Counted from the first letter of the stretch, positions 1 through 7,927 are shown. The stretch is DNA of 40,158 nucleotides from Hyphomicrobiales bacterium (GCA_900472605.1 UCJD01000003.1:1-40158); one strand, 5' to 3'. Notes: a model not told the origin generated them from the letters alone. Translations and numbers: made by a program.

Positions 1-1926
1 TCCACCGCCACCACCGCCGGACGAACCGCCTCCGCCGCCACCGCCGGAGAATCCCGAGGACGAACTGGGCGGTGGGCTGGGGAGTGTCGAGGCGATGGTG
101 GATGCCATCGAGGACGAGAAGCCGCCGATGCGATCGGAGAAGTTGCCGCCGCCGAAATTGCCGGAGTACCAGCCCGGGTGATAGGCCGCAGCAGCCGCGG
201 CACCCGCTGCTGCCGCGGCAAGCCAGGTTTCGAACGTCCGGGTCCATGGTTTCTCGACACAGAGCGCAACCGCGTAGGGCAACAGCTTTTCGAAATGCTG
301 CGGCGACATCTCGGGGACGCCGGCCATGTTCATGCGGTCCTTTTCGGCGAGCGTCAGATACTGGCGCAGGCCATCGATGCCATCCATCATCTTCGAGCCG
401 AGCGGCGTCGGCGCTCCCATGATGAAGACGTAAAGGATGTTCAGGAGCACGATGCCGCCGACGGCGAAGATCATCGGTGTCTCATGGAACTCCATGAGGC
501 TGGAGAACAGCGCGAGCAGCAACGTCGAGACGATGCTGAAGCCGACGAAGACGATGACGGCGATGGCAACGACCGCCATGATCTTGCCGCCGAGCGATTT
601 GCCGGGACGGAAGGATTTCGCCACCCCGCCGACGAAGACGGAAACGAATACCGACACGACGATCGGGATGATCATCAGCACGATGGTATCCGGCTCCAGC
701 GAGCCGAAGACGAACAGGGCCAGCAGGCTAACGACGCTGAGGACGATGCCGCCGATGGTATAGCCGGCGTTGGAATTGTAGTATTTGCCGCGATGCTCTC
801 GCTCGATAGCGGAGCGGAATTTCTCGCCTACCGACTTGACGCGCTCGCCATTGGCCTTGTCGATCGTGAGCGAGCCCTTGCCGCCGACGGCGTTGAGCAA
901 GCTTGCCTCGCCCGCCTCGAATTTTTCGCCTACATTCGGCTTGTCGGTGCGGCGCATGACGATCGAGGTCTTCAGATCCTCAAGAACGACGAAGCCGCGC
1001 ACCGCGAGGTTGAGCGCCGTGGCCGAGAGCGCCGTCCAGCCCTGGCCGGAGAAGCCCTTGTTGTCGATGTAGTTGACCAGCGCCGGCGAGATGCCATCGG
1101 GCGCATCCCAGCGCGGGACGACGACGCCACGCTGAGGATCACGTCCGACCTTCAGCCAGGAGCGGGTGTAGTAGAGGAAGACGAGGATCAGGCCGCCGAA
1201 GCCGATCAGGTAGTCGCGATTGTCGCTGAGCCACCAGCGGTTCGCCTCGCTGCCTGATGGAGGGTCGATCGAGCCCTTCGGCATCTTGATGGCGATGGTC
1301 AGGCCTTCGTTGGGCCCAAGCGGAGCAGTCGTGGCGAAGGAGACGCGGTTGCCGCCGTTGTTGGCGCGGGCGTTGGTATCCGTGGCGCCGAGCGGGCCGG
1401 TGAAGTAGGCGGTGTCGGTCGCCGCGACGCCGGATGGAAGGGTGACGTTTGCGGTGGCCGACAGGATCGGGAAGATCCAGCCATTGCCCGTCACGTTCCA
1501 GTAGAGCTCGTCGTGATCGTCGAAATAGCGGATCTGGCGGCCGGTGCGGTAGGTGAAGACGTATTGATGGCGGCCGGTGTTGAGGAGCACGTCGGGTGAA
1601 CCGGCGTAGATGCGGATGCCGTTGGTGATGGTTTCGGTGCGCGAGGGCTCGTCGCGGCCGTCGCGCTTGACAGAGACAAGCTCGAAATCGACGCGGATGC
1701 GGCGGCCGCTCGCATCCGTCTGCGTCAGCGGGAAATCGCGGAAGATGCCGCGGCGGATCTGGTTGCCTTCGGCATTGACGGTGATGGTTTCCGTCACCGT
1801 CATCGCGCCGCTCTTTTCAAGCACGATATCGGAGACGTAGGAATTGATGACCTCGGCGGCCCGTAGCGGAGCGGCGGCCAAGATCAGAAGCAATGCAAGG
1901 CAAAGACCAGAAAGCCGCCGGATCAT
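1..1926 (-). CDS. DUF2207 family membrane protein, C-terminus cut by window edge
   Basis: The gene reads leftwards and runs off the window: 642 codons are present and no stop is reached. The protein opens with a signal peptide ([20 protein letters not shown], then an LRAAE cleavage region), followed by a beta-rich extracytoplasmic domain typical of DUF2207 (motifs [16 protein letters not shown] and YWNVTGNGW). A transmembrane helix follows near [15 protein letters not shown], then a cytoplasmic part, more helices around residues 430-510, and a very Gly/Ser-rich tail that is still running at position 1. The ATG at 1926 has a strong GGAGGAG ribosome site five bases upstream. DUF2207 proteins of this build are of unknown function and often sit next to lemA; here aroA lies between the two. 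The family call is confident, the role unknown. Confidence 0.85.
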   Translation of the reverse strand, partial: MIRRLSGLCLALLLILAAAPLRAAEVINSYVSDIVLEKSGAMTVTETITVNAEGNQIRRGIFRDFPLTQTDASGRRIRVDFELVSVKRDGRDEPSRTETITNGIRIYAGSPDVLLNTGRHQYVFTYRTGRQIRYFDDHDELYWNVTGNGWIFPILSATANVTLPSGVAATDTAYFTGPLGATDTNARANNGGNRVSFATTAPLGPNEGLTIAIKMPKGSIDPPSGSEANRWWLSDNRDYLIGFGGLILVFLYYTRSWLKVGRDPQRGVVVPRWDAPDGISPALVNYIDNKGFSGQGWTALSATALNLAVRGFVVLEDLKTSIVMRRTDKPNVGEKFEAGEASLLNAVGGKGSLTIDKANGERVKSVGEKFRSAIEREHRGKYYNSNAGYTIGGIVLSVVSLLALFVFGSLEPDTIVLMIIPIVVSVFVSVFVGGVAKSFRPGKSLGGKIMAVVAIAVIVFVGFSIVSTLLLALFSSLMEFHETPMIFAVGGIVLLNILYVFIMGAPTPLGSKMMDGIDGLRQYLTLAEKDRMNMAGVPEMSPQHFEKLLPYAVALCVEKPWTRTFETWLAAAAAGAAAAAAYHPGWYSGNFGGGNFSDRIGGFSSSMASTIASTLPSPPPSSSSGFSGGGGGGGSSGGGGGG

Positions 1927-1968
1927 CTCACTCCTCCGCTAACGGCTCCCCGGCCGCTTCAGATACTA

Positions 1969-3228
1969 TCAGCCCTCGTCTCTATAATGCACACCAAGGC
2001 CCGCCATCACGTCCCAGTATTCCGGGAAGGTCTTGCCGACGCAATCCGGGTCGAGAATGGTGATGCCGCCGATCTTCAGCCCCGCCAGCGCGAAGCTCAT
2101 GGCGATGCGGTGATCAGCGAAGGTGTCGATATCAGCCGGCAGCGTCTGGCCAGCAAGACCTGGATCGGACGAGACGATCAGGTCGTCGCCCTCCTCGGTC
2201 GCAAGGCCCGCGTGGATGTTGTTGAGGCCCGTGGAGACGGCGCGGATGCGGTCGCATTCCTTCACACGGAGGTTGGCGATCCCGACGAAGCGCACCGGCG
2301 TCTTGTTGAAAGCGGCAAGCACCGCGATGGTTGGCACCGCGTCCTGCATCTGCGAGCCGTCGATTTCGGCCGGAAGATGCGGGAACTGGCGGATGACATC
2401 GTAGGCCTTGGCGTCCGGCTGGGTGAAGTCCTCGTTGGCGAGGCCGAGATCGATCGCGCCCTTGGTCAGCACTTCAGCGGCCCAGAGATAGGTCGCGGCG
2501 GATGCATCCGGCTCGACGACGAAATCGGTCGCGGTGTAGCCCGTGGGCTCGATGACCCAAGAGGACGACGTCGGCTGCGAGACCTTGGCGCCGAAAGCGC
2601 GCATGGCAGCGAGCGTCAGGTCGATATAGCCGCGGGCGCCGATATCGGCACCGGCGAGCTCAATGGTGAAGGGCTCCGAGCCGCAGGCGGCGGCCATCTG
2701 CAGGGCGGAGACGTACTGGCTCGACAGGCCGGCGTCGATGACGACCTTGTTCGTCGAAAAGCTTCCGTTCGCATCGATGGTGACCGGCGGGCAGCCGGTG
2801 GGCGCTTCGATGGCGACGCCGAGCGACTGCAGCGCGTCGATCAGCGGTTTGATCGGACGCTTGCGCATATGCTCGTCGCCATCGACGACATAGCGACCGT
2901 GGCCAAGCGCGAGCGCTGCGGTCAGGAAGCGGGTGGCGGTGCCGGCATTACCGAGGAAGAGCGGGCCGGCCGGCGCCTTGAGCTCGCCCGAGCTGGTGAC
3001 GACGAAGGTGGTTGCATCCGGCTCATCCACGGTCACGCCCATGGCGCGCAGGGCGTCCGCCATATAGCGCGTGTCGTCGCTCTTCAGCGCGCCGGTGAGA
3101 CGGCTGGTGCCCTTGGCGAGGCCGGCGAGCAGCAGCGCACGGTTGGTGATCGACTTCGAGCCGGGAGGAACCGCGCGGCCGGACAGCGGCGCAGCGGCCG
3201 GGATGATGGTGAGCTTGTCTTTACTCAT
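1969..3228 (-). CDS. aroA: 3-phosphoshikimate 1-carboxyvinyltransferase (EPSP synthase), class I-like
   Basis: This enzyme joins shikimate-3-phosphate to phosphoenolpyruvate in the aromatic amino acid pathway, in the cytoplasm. The 419-residue protein has PGSKSITNRA at residues 22-31 (Lys25 binds PEP), SDDTRYM at 50-56, the PEP loop LFLGNAGTATRF at 90-101, the catalytic Asp in QDAVPT, Glu in RVKECDRIR, DHRIAMSF, and the late Lys in VGKTFPEYW. These spellings match the E. coli-type (class I) enzyme rather than the PGDKSISHRS type usual for rhizobial aroA (CP4 type), so this may be a second copy. The loop numbers exactly as in E. coli, and residue 101 is Phe where E. coli has Pro101. It lies between lemA (121 bases upstream) and DUF2207 (42 bases downstream), all on one strand. 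Function is confident; the actual substrate has not been tested. Confidence 0.9.
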   Translation of the reverse strand: MSKDKLTIIPAAAPLSGRAVPPGSKSITNRALLLAGLAKGTSRLTGALKSDDTRYMADALRAMGVTVDEPDATTFVVTSSGELKAPAGPLFLGNAGTATRFLTAALALGHGRYVVDGDEHMRKRPIKPLIDALQSLGVAIEAPTGCPPVTIDANGSFSTNKVVIDAGLSSQYVSALQMAAACGSEPFTIELAGADIGARGYIDLTLAAMRAFGAKVSQPTSSSWVIEPTGYTATDFVVEPDASAATYLWAAEVLTKGAIDLGLANEDFTQPDAKAYDVIRQFPHLPAEIDGSQMQDAVPTIAVLAAFNKTPVRFVGIANLRVKECDRIRAVSTGLNNIHAGLATEEGDDLIVSSDPGLAGQTLPADIDTFADHRIAMSFALAGLKIGGITILDPDCVGKTFPEYWDVMAGLGVHYRDEG

Positions 3229-3349
3229 GGACGTGTCTTTTCACTACATGTCTTTTCGGCAATTGCGCACGGCCTTATGCGGCCGCGCTCTTCCCTGCTC
3301 ATAGCAGCTTTTCGACAAAGGCAAATGCCTGTTATCAGAACTTTCGGGA

Positions 3350-3901
3350 TCAGAACTTTACCGAGGGAACGGCGCGATCGGCCTCGTTGGTGATTTCGAA
3401 ATACTCGCGCTTGCTGAAACCGAACTGGCCGGCGACGAGGTTCGAGGGGAAGCTCTCGACCTTGACGTTGAGATCGCGCGCCGCGCCGTTGTAATAGCGA
3501 CGGGCCATCTGGATCTCGCTTTCCATGGTTTCGAGCGAGGTCTGCAGCTCGCGGAAATTCTCGTTGGCCTTCAGATCCGGATAGGCTTCGGCGAGCGCCA
3601 TGACGCGGCCGAGGGCGGCACCCAGCAGTCCTTCGGCCTGGGCACGTCCGGCGACGTCGCCTGTCGGTACCGCCTGTGCCTGGTTGCGGAGCTTGACGAC
3701 CTCTTCGAGCGTCGTCTTCTCGTGGGTGGCGTAGCCCTTGACTGTCTCGATCAGGTTGGGGATCAGGTCGGCGCGGCGCTTCAGCTGCACGTCGATGCCG
3801 GACCAGGCTTCTTCCGCCATCTGCCGGGCGCGCACGAGGCCGTTATAGACCATGACCGCATAGAGCGCGATCAGCACGATGAGCCCAAGAATAATATACA
3901 T
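3350..3901 (-). CDS. lemA: LemA family protein
   Basis: This 183-residue protein has an N-terminal membrane anchor (MYIILGLIVLIALYAVMVYN) and the LemA hallmark stretch: YNGLVRARQMAEEAWSGIDV, then QLKRRADLIPNLIETVKGYA and HEKTTLEEVVKLRNQA. The rest is predicted helical and projects from the membrane, with the family ending (YFEIT..A..VPSVKF). The length is normal for the family. The start is supported by a GGGGGA ribosome site eight bases before the ATG. LemA proteins are common in bacteria but their biochemical role is unresolved; they are often linked to DUF2207 or TPM-domain proteins. Here lemA reads toward aroA and DUF2207. The 121-base gap to aroA holds a repeated GAAAAGACA (minus strand) just before the aroA start. 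Confidence 0.92.
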   Translation of the reverse strand: MYIILGLIVLIALYAVMVYNGLVRARQMAEEAWSGIDVQLKRRADLIPNLIETVKGYATHEKTTLEEVVKLRNQAQAVPTGDVAGRAQAEGLLGAALGRVMALAEAYPDLKANENFRELQTSLETMESEIQMARRYYNGAARDLNVKVESFPSNLVAGQFGFSKREYFEITNEADRAVPSVKF

Positions 3902-4107
3902 CGAAAATCCCCCGTTGCGACCTCAGGTCGGCGGGAGACTATGCGGGTTGCCCGCGCTTGTCATCCGGCATTTCCGCATCGGTGGCGGCAACCAGAAACG
4001 CATCCCAAGATCTTGCGATACCACGGCGTTTCAGGAGAGCGTAGTGTGACTGTGGAATCAGCCGACGGCGGCGGGATTCACCAGATGTCACGAGGATCAG
4101 TCAGCCC

Positions 4108-4224
4108 ATGAGCGCAGTCATCTTCCTGCTCAACATGCTTGCCATTTCATCGTTCTTCCTGCTGCAGCGCGCGCTGCGCCCGGCGGCACGCACTGTCGAT
4201 GTCAGGTCAAACGAAAGCCGCTAA
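4108..4224 (+). CDS. possible 38-residue small membrane protein
   Basis: A short reading frame starts at ATG 4108 and ends with TAA at 4222-4224. It encodes about 38 residues: a hydrophobic segment (SAVIFLLNMLAISSFFLLQ) followed by a basic/polar tail (RALRPAARTVDVRSNESR). That is the pattern of a single-pass small membrane protein with a cytoplasmic C-terminus. A GAGGA sequence lies about eleven bases upstream. It stands alone between lemA (divergent) and glyQ (convergent, 17 bases between the stops). No family is recognised. It may be a true small protein or a chance frame; the membrane segment and ribosome site are the only support. Confidence 0.4.
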   Translation: MSAVIFLLNMLAISSFFLLQRALRPAARTVDVRSNESR

Positions 4225-4241
4225 GCGCTCAGCCCTCGTTA

Positions 4242-5204
4242 TCAGGCAGCCACTGTCGCGAGATTGACGCCACCGGCATCCGTCAGCAGGAAGGCTTCGC
4301 CGCAGGCCTTAGCCAGCGTGCGCACGCGCAGGATATAGCTCTGGCGCTCCGTGACCGAGATCACGCCACGCGCGTCCAGCAAGTTGAAGACGTGGCTAGC
4401 CTTGATGCACTGGTCGTAGGCCGGGAAGACACACTTGTGCAGCTTCTGGTTATCGCTGTCGCCGGGGGCGCCGGCGGCGAGCAGCGCCTGGCATTCCTTC
4501 TCTGCATCGATGAAGTGGCGGTGCAGCATCTCGGTGTTGGCGAATTCGAAGTTGTGGCGCGAATACTCCTGCTCGGCCTGCAGGAAGACGTCGCCGTATG
4601 AAATCTTCTCGTCGCCTTCGCGGCCGTTGAAGTTCAGGTCGTAGACGTTGTCGACGCCCTGGACGTACATGGCGAGGCGCTCGAGGCCATAGGTCAGCTC
4701 GCCGGCAACGGGCGAGCACTCCAGGCCGCAGACCTGCTGGAAATAGGTGAACTGCGAGACTTCCATGCCATCGCACCAGCACTCCCAGCCGAGGCCCCAG
4801 GCTCCCAAGGTTGGGCTTTCCCAGTCATCCTCGACGAAACGGACGTCGTGCAGCAGCGGATCGAGGCCGATCGCTGCGAGCGAACCGAGATAGAGCTCCT
4901 GCAGGTTCGGCGGGTTCGGCTTGAGGATGACCTGGTACTGGTAATAGTGCTGCAGGCGGTTCGGATTTTCGCCGTAGCGGCCGTCGGACGGACGGCGCGA
5001 GGGCTGCACGTAGGCGGCCTTCCACGGCTTGGGGCCGAGCGCGCGCAGCGTGGTTGCCGGGTGGAAAGTACCGGCGCCGACTTCCATGTCGTAAGGTTGC
5101 AGCACCGCGCAACCCTTGTCCGCCCAGTAGCTGTGCAGCGTCAGGATCAGCGCCTGAAACGAGCGCTTCGGGTTCATATGGTCGGGGATGCTGGTTGCAG
5201 ACAT
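4242..5204 (-). CDS. glyQ: glycyl-tRNA synthetase alpha subunit
   Basis: This is the catalytic (class II core) subunit of the bacterial alpha2beta2 glycyl-tRNA synthetase, which forms glycyl-adenylate and charges tRNA-Gly. The 320-residue protein shows the highly conserved family run: [94 protein letters not shown] and [13 protein letters not shown]. The frame is open 34 codons further upstream, but [16 protein letters not shown] at 5204 matches the usual rhizobial N-terminus. A later ATG (5177) is also possible, and there is no clear ribosome site. The partner glyS is not downstream within this window, so the two subunits are not in a simple operon here. The upstream neighbour is the PIN toxin, 98 bases away. 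Confidence 0.95.
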   Translation of the reverse strand: MSATSIPDHMNPKRSFQALILTLHSYWADKGCAVLQPYDMEVGAGTFHPATTLRALGPKPWKAAYVQPSRRPSDGRYGENPNRLQHYYQYQVILKPNPPNLQELYLGSLAAIGLDPLLHDVRFVEDDWESPTLGAWGLGWECWCDGMEVSQFTYFQQVCGLECSPVAGELTYGLERLAMYVQGVDNVYDLNFNGREGDEKISYGDVFLQAEQEYSRHNFEFANTEMLHRHFIDAEKECQALLAAGAPGDSDNQKLHKCVFPAYDQCIKASHVFNLLDARGVISVTERQSYILRVRTLAKACGEAFLLTDAGGVNLATVAA

Positions 5205-5302
5205 GAGGTTGGTCGCCGTTCGATTGGTTTGATGCGGCGACAGGTGCCACGAGCGGCGATGAGGGTCAAGGGTTTCGCATAGCAGGGATGGCGCGTAGGA
5301 GA

Positions 5303-5707
5303 TCATAGAAACGGGTTAATGATCGTCATTTTGCTATCGATGACGAGACCGTGCTGGAGATCTTCGGAATAATAATTTGAGCAGCCTAGCGTCAACGCTG
5401 CAGCCAACATCGTGGCATCGTAAAACGCCAAATTATAGCGCGTTGCGAGATCGATGGCGTCCTTTGTGGTCTTTTGATCCACACTGCCTATCGCGGCCGC
5501 CATCGTCATCAGATCATCGACGGTGCGCTCGATATCGACCCAGGAAACCAGGAGCTTCTTCCTTGCTACATTGGCGAATTCGTTCAATGTCTGCGAACTG
5601 ATCGCGAAAGGCTGCCTCATTAGTGCCTGAGCCGCCGGCGCCTTTTCGTCCCCCGACAACGCATAGACGATGATGTTGGTGTCGAGAAAGTTGGCGATCT
5701 CAGCCAT
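5303..5707 (-). CDS. PIN-domain toxin (VapC-like ribonuclease)
   Basis: This is a type II toxin of the PIN family, a Mg-dependent endoribonuclease expected to cleave tRNA or other RNA when its antitoxin is lost. The 134-residue protein (start [11 protein letters not shown]) has the acidic set of PIN domains: Asp9 in [10 protein letters not shown], Glu43 in TLNEFANV, Asp97 in [10 protein letters not shown] and Asp116 in YSEDLQHG. A longer in-frame start exists at 5743, but the ATG at 5707 overlaps the antitoxin stop by one base (TAATG), which is the normal translational coupling. Local base composition is more AT-rich than the flanking core genes, consistent with a mobile toxin-antitoxin pair inserted beside glyQ. 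RNA target unknown. Confidence 0.88.
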   Translation of the reverse strand: MAEIANFLDTNIIVYALSGDEKAPAAQALMRQPFAISSQTLNEFANVARKKLLVSWVDIERTVDDLMTMAAAIGSVDQKTTKDAIDLATRYNLAFYDATMLAAALTLGCSNYYSEDLQHGLVIDSKMTIINPFL

Positions 5708-5949
5708 TATCGGCTGTTCGCTTCGTCTCGGTCGAACTTCCAATCCGAGGGAAGCTGGAGCTTGAAAGCCTTGATGCGTTCGAACGCCTTTTCGCGGTCA
5801 TCGTTGCGTGCAACCTCGAACGCCTTGTCCTCGGCCACCCGGATTGTCACGTCATCTCCCTCTTTGAGCTGCAGCGCATCCACAACGACGCTGGGGATGC
5901 GGACGGCAAGGCTATTTCCCCATTTTGCAACCTGCATGGCAAACCTCAT
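5707..5949 (-). CDS. AbrB/MazE-type antitoxin of the PIN module
   Basis: This is the labile DNA-binding antitoxin, about 80 residues. The N-terminal swapped-hairpin AbrB domain reads MQVAKWGNSLAVRIPSVVVD then LQLKEGDDVTIRV. The C-terminal tail (FERIKAFKLQLPSDWKFDRD) should wrap the PIN toxin. Two starts are workable. ATG 5949 (MRFAMQVAKWGN) has GAGGA about eight bases upstream; ATG 5937 (MQVAKWGN) has GAGG six bases upstream. The first is used here. The gene starts inside a perfect inverted repeat (5946-5978), so the complex probably represses its own synthesis. The toxin follows with a one-base overlap. Confidence 0.87.
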   Translation of the reverse strand: MRFAMQVAKWGNSLAVRIPSVVVDALQLKEGDDVTIRVAEDKAFEVARNDDREKAFERIKAFKLQLPSDWKFDRDEANSR

Positions 5950-5978
5950 GATATACATCCTCACCCTGTATATCATGA
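5946..5978. promoter_or_regulatory. palindromic operator of the AbrB/PIN module
   Basis: A perfect 11-bp inverted repeat, TCATGATATAC (5946-5956) and GTATATCATGA (5968-5978), is separated by 11 bases. It covers the ribosome site and start codon of the antitoxin and lies in the divergent region facing the ParD/ParE module. AbrB/MazE-type antitoxins bind such repeats to autoregulate. The structure is seen directly; its binding role is inferred. Confidence 0.65.
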
Positions 5979-6080
5979 ATGAGGATTACCTTCAAACGCG
6001 CAGCCTCCCCGCAGTTTGTAGGGAGGACAAGCGGCGGGCACTGCCTTATAGTAGGGGCAGACTTTGCCTTGGAGACGGTT

Positions 6081-6422
6081 ATGAACGTCAAGAATACCGT
6101 GATGCTGTCGGATGAAGATCTTCGCTATGCGGAAGAGCTCGTCGAGGACGGGCGGTTTGCGAGCGTCTCCGACGTGGTGAGCGCGGGATTGGCGCGCATT
6201 CGGATGCTTGATCGTGGGTCTGACGATCCACTGGCCGGAATGGCGGATGAAATCCGGCGGCGTGCGCGGTTGCCCGAGGATCAGAGGATCCCCTGGGATG
6301 GGCAGGCCATGGCGGAAAAATTGAAGGAAAGGCTGGCTGAGCGATTCAAGAAAGAGGCGCCGGATGCCGTACACGATCACGCAGCATCCGCTCGTCGAAG
6401 CCGATCTTTATCAGATCGGTGA
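6081..6422 (+). CDS. ParD-like antitoxin (ribbon-helix-helix)
   Basis: This antitoxin of a ParDE-type module has 113 residues. The N-terminus (NVKNTVMLSDEDLRYAEELV, DGRFASVSDVVSAGLARIR) is a ribbon-helix-helix DNA-binding fold of the CopG/ParD class. The middle and C-terminal helices (AGMADEIRRRARLPEDQRIP, AEKLKERLAERFKKE) are the toxin-binding part. GGAG six bases before ATG 6081 fixes the start. Two short inverted repeats upstream (CCTCCC 6004-6009 with GGGAGG 6021-6026; CTGCC 6041-6045 with GGCAG 6056-6060) are possible operators. It is longer than usual ParD proteins because its last 19 codons run into the toxin gene, a 59-base overlap. Confidence 0.85.
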   Translation: MNVKNTVMLSDEDLRYAEELVEDGRFASVSDVVSAGLARIRMLDRGSDDPLAGMADEIRRRARLPEDQRIPWDGQAMAEKLKERLAERFKKEAPDAVHDHAASARRSRSLSDR

Positions 6423-6678
6423 ACTTATTTCGGATTATGCCGGGCTGCGGATCGGCGAAAGCAAGATCGATGGAATTACCGCGTTCATTACCCGGCTGAG
6501 CGACTTCCCCAATATAGGCAGCGTTCGAAGCGACCTCTATCCCGGATTGCGAGCCGTACCGGCGTCGGAAAAGGCGGTTGTCTGCTTCACCGTCAACGAC
6601 GAAGCCGAATCCGTCTTCGTGCTCTGCGTCAGCTATGGCGGCGCGAACTGGCAGGAGCGGGTGCGGGAGCGCGGCTGA
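6364..6678 (+). CDS. RelE/ParE-family toxin
   Basis: This 104-residue toxin of the RelE/ParE superfamily follows its antitoxin. Typical features are the opening YTITQHPLVEADLYQIGELI, the helix pair ending in ITRLSDFPNIGSVRSDLYPG, the strand LRAVPASEKAVVCFTV, and the C-terminal VFVLCVSYGGANWQERV. ParE members usually poison DNA gyrase, while RelE members cut mRNA on ribosomes; sequence alone does not decide which. A GAGG ribosome site six bases before ATG 6364 sits inside the antitoxin reading frame, so the 59-base overlap appears genuine and would couple translation of the two. Confidence 0.85.
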   Translation: MPYTITQHPLVEADLYQIGELISDYAGLRIGESKIDGITAFITRLSDFPNIGSVRSDLYPGLRAVPASEKAVVCFTVNDEAESVFVLCVSYGGANWQERVRERG

Positions 6679-6684
6679 TCCCCC

Positions 6685-6876
6685 TCAATCCTCATCCTTC
6701 TTCAAATGATACTCACCCGTCACCGGGTCCTTCACCAGCGTGCCGATCGCGCCGGTCTGCTGCTCCTTCTGGGCGCGACGGGATTTTTCCTGCAGGCGCT
6801 TGGCTTCGGCCACGAAGCGGCGGTAGAGGAGCCAGGCGCCCAGGACGAGCACACCCATGATCAGAAGTTGCGGCAT
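6685..6876 (-). CDS. small conserved single-pass membrane protein
   Basis: This 63-residue protein has an N-terminal membrane helix (MPQLLIMGVLVLGAWLLYRR), a charged coiled-coil-like stretch (AEAKRLQEKSRRAQKEQQ) and a short tail (GTLVKDPVTGEYHLKKDED). Its ATG lies 18 bases after the stop of the S49 peptidase gene upstream, so the two probably share a transcript. I do not recognise a named family. The layout (anchor, helix, DPVTGEYHL motif) looks like a conserved rhizobial membrane protein that could work with the peptidase. Its stop is seven bases from the convergent ParE stop, with no terminator visible between them. Confidence 0.7.
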   Translation of the reverse strand: MPQLLIMGVLVLGAWLLYRRFVAEAKRLQEKSRRAQKEQQTGAIGTLVKDPVTGEYHLKKDED

Positions 6877-6894
6877 GTCGTCTATGTTGCTCCG

Positions 6895-7755
6895 TTAGAG
6901 GCCGTATCGGCCCCACAATGCCTTGTCTTCGGCGGTCTCGACAAGACCCGCCGCGACGCCGGACGCTATGCCCTCCAGCGAGGCGGATGATATGCCGGGA
7001 ATGCGGCGTCCGAAAAGCCCCCTTGCAGGAGTTACGAGCTCGAGCTTGGTTTTCGAGCCGTAGCGCTTCTTCAGTTCCTGGCGCATGTCGCCGAGGCCGT
7101 CGATCAGGCCGAGTTCGAGGCCGCGCGTGCCGGTCCAGAACAGACCGGAGAAGACCGTCTCGTCATCCTTCAGCTTACCGGCGCGGCGCTCGCGCACCAT
7201 TGCGATAAAGATCTGGTGGATCTCCAGCTGCAGCGTCTTCAGATATTCGATGTCCTTTTCCTTCTCCGGCTGGAAGGGGTCGAGGATCACCTTGTTTTCG
7301 CCCGCGGTATAAACGCGGCGCTCGACGCCGATCTTCTTCAGGAGTTCGGGAAAGCCGAAACCGCCGGAGACCACGCCGATCGAACCGACGATCGAGGTCG
7401 GGTCGGCGATGATCTCGTCGCCCGCGAGCGCGATCATGTAGCCGCCAGAGGCCGCGACATCCTCGACGAAGACGATGACCTTCTTCTGCTTCTCGCGCGC
7501 CAGTTCGCGGATGCGGGTGAAGATCAGCCGCGACTGAACCGGCGAGCCACCGGGCGAATTGATGGAGATGGCGACGGCGGGGGCGTCCTTGAAGGCGAAG
7601 GCCTTTTCGAGAACCTGCGCGGTGGAGGCAAGGTTCAGCGCCGGGCGGAACTGGCTGCCACCTGTCATGATCGCGCCCTGGAGCCTGACAACCGGGATCA
7701 CGATGCCCTCCGTGCGGAAGCGCTTCGGCATCAGTTTTCTCAAAAATCCGGCCAT
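6895..7755 (-). CDS. S49 family signal peptide peptidase (SppA/SohB-type)
   Basis: This is a membrane-associated serine peptidase thought to degrade leftover signal peptides or membrane fragments. The 286-residue form is the short, single-domain type. It carries the S49 hallmarks: VAISINSPGGSPVQS at about 62-76, the nucleophile Ser103 in VAASGGYMIALAG, SIVGSIGVVSGGFGFPELL, and the likely general base Lys155 in AGENKVILDPF. The frame is open to 7851, but ATG 7755 (MAGFLRKLMPKRFRTEG) has AGGA at the right distance, while ATG 7761 abuts that site. No clear N-terminal transmembrane helix is visible. It is transcribed divergently from mntH and followed by the small membrane protein. Confidence 0.88.
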   Translation of the reverse strand: MAGFLRKLMPKRFRTEGIVIPVVRLQGAIMTGGSQFRPALNLASTAQVLEKAFAFKDAPAVAISINSPGGSPVQSRLIFTRIRELAREKQKKVIVFVEDVAASGGYMIALAGDEIIADPTSIVGSIGVVSGGFGFPELLKKIGVERRVYTAGENKVILDPFQPEKEKDIEYLKTLQLEIHQIFIAMVRERRAGKLKDDETVFSGLFWTGTRGLELGLIDGLGDMRQELKKRYGSKTKLELVTPARGLFGRRIPGISSASLEGIASGVAAGLVETAEDKALWGRYGL

Positions 7756-7860
7756 TCCCATTCCTTCGTATAGGCTGCGTGAAACGTCCCTCCCATGTAT
7801 GCGTCGCAACGGCAAACGCAATGGGCGGGACATAAAACAACTGCACGCCAAGTTTCTTGT

Positions 7861-7898
7861 TGCGAATGACTTGCATTATCATTCTAATCGGCCATATT
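7861..7898 (+). promoter_or_regulatory. mntH promoter with Mur/Fur-like box
   Basis: The near-palindrome TGCGAATGACTTGCA (7861-7875) resembles the manganese-responsive Mur (Fur-family) boxes of rhizobia. A wider inverted repeat, GAATGA (7864-7869) with TCATTC (7879-7884), overlaps it. A good promoter follows: -35 CTTGCA (7870-7875), a 17-base spacer, -10 CATATT (7893-7898). The box covers the -35 element, so a bound repressor would block transcription of mntH when manganese is plentiful. The motif match was made by eye. Confidence 0.6.
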
Positions 7899-7927
7899 GC
7901 TCTTATTGATAAACAGGCGGATGCTGC

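Noticed and set aside
178..1257. 359-codon open frame on the plus strand
   Set aside because: It is the antisense shadow of DUF2207, with Asp/His/Arg-rich low-complexity translation and no family motifs.
1987..3393. 468-codon open frame opposite aroA
   Set aside because: Composition is that of a reverse-strand shadow (Arg, Asp, Gly and His-rich), and the true aroA motifs lie on the other strand.
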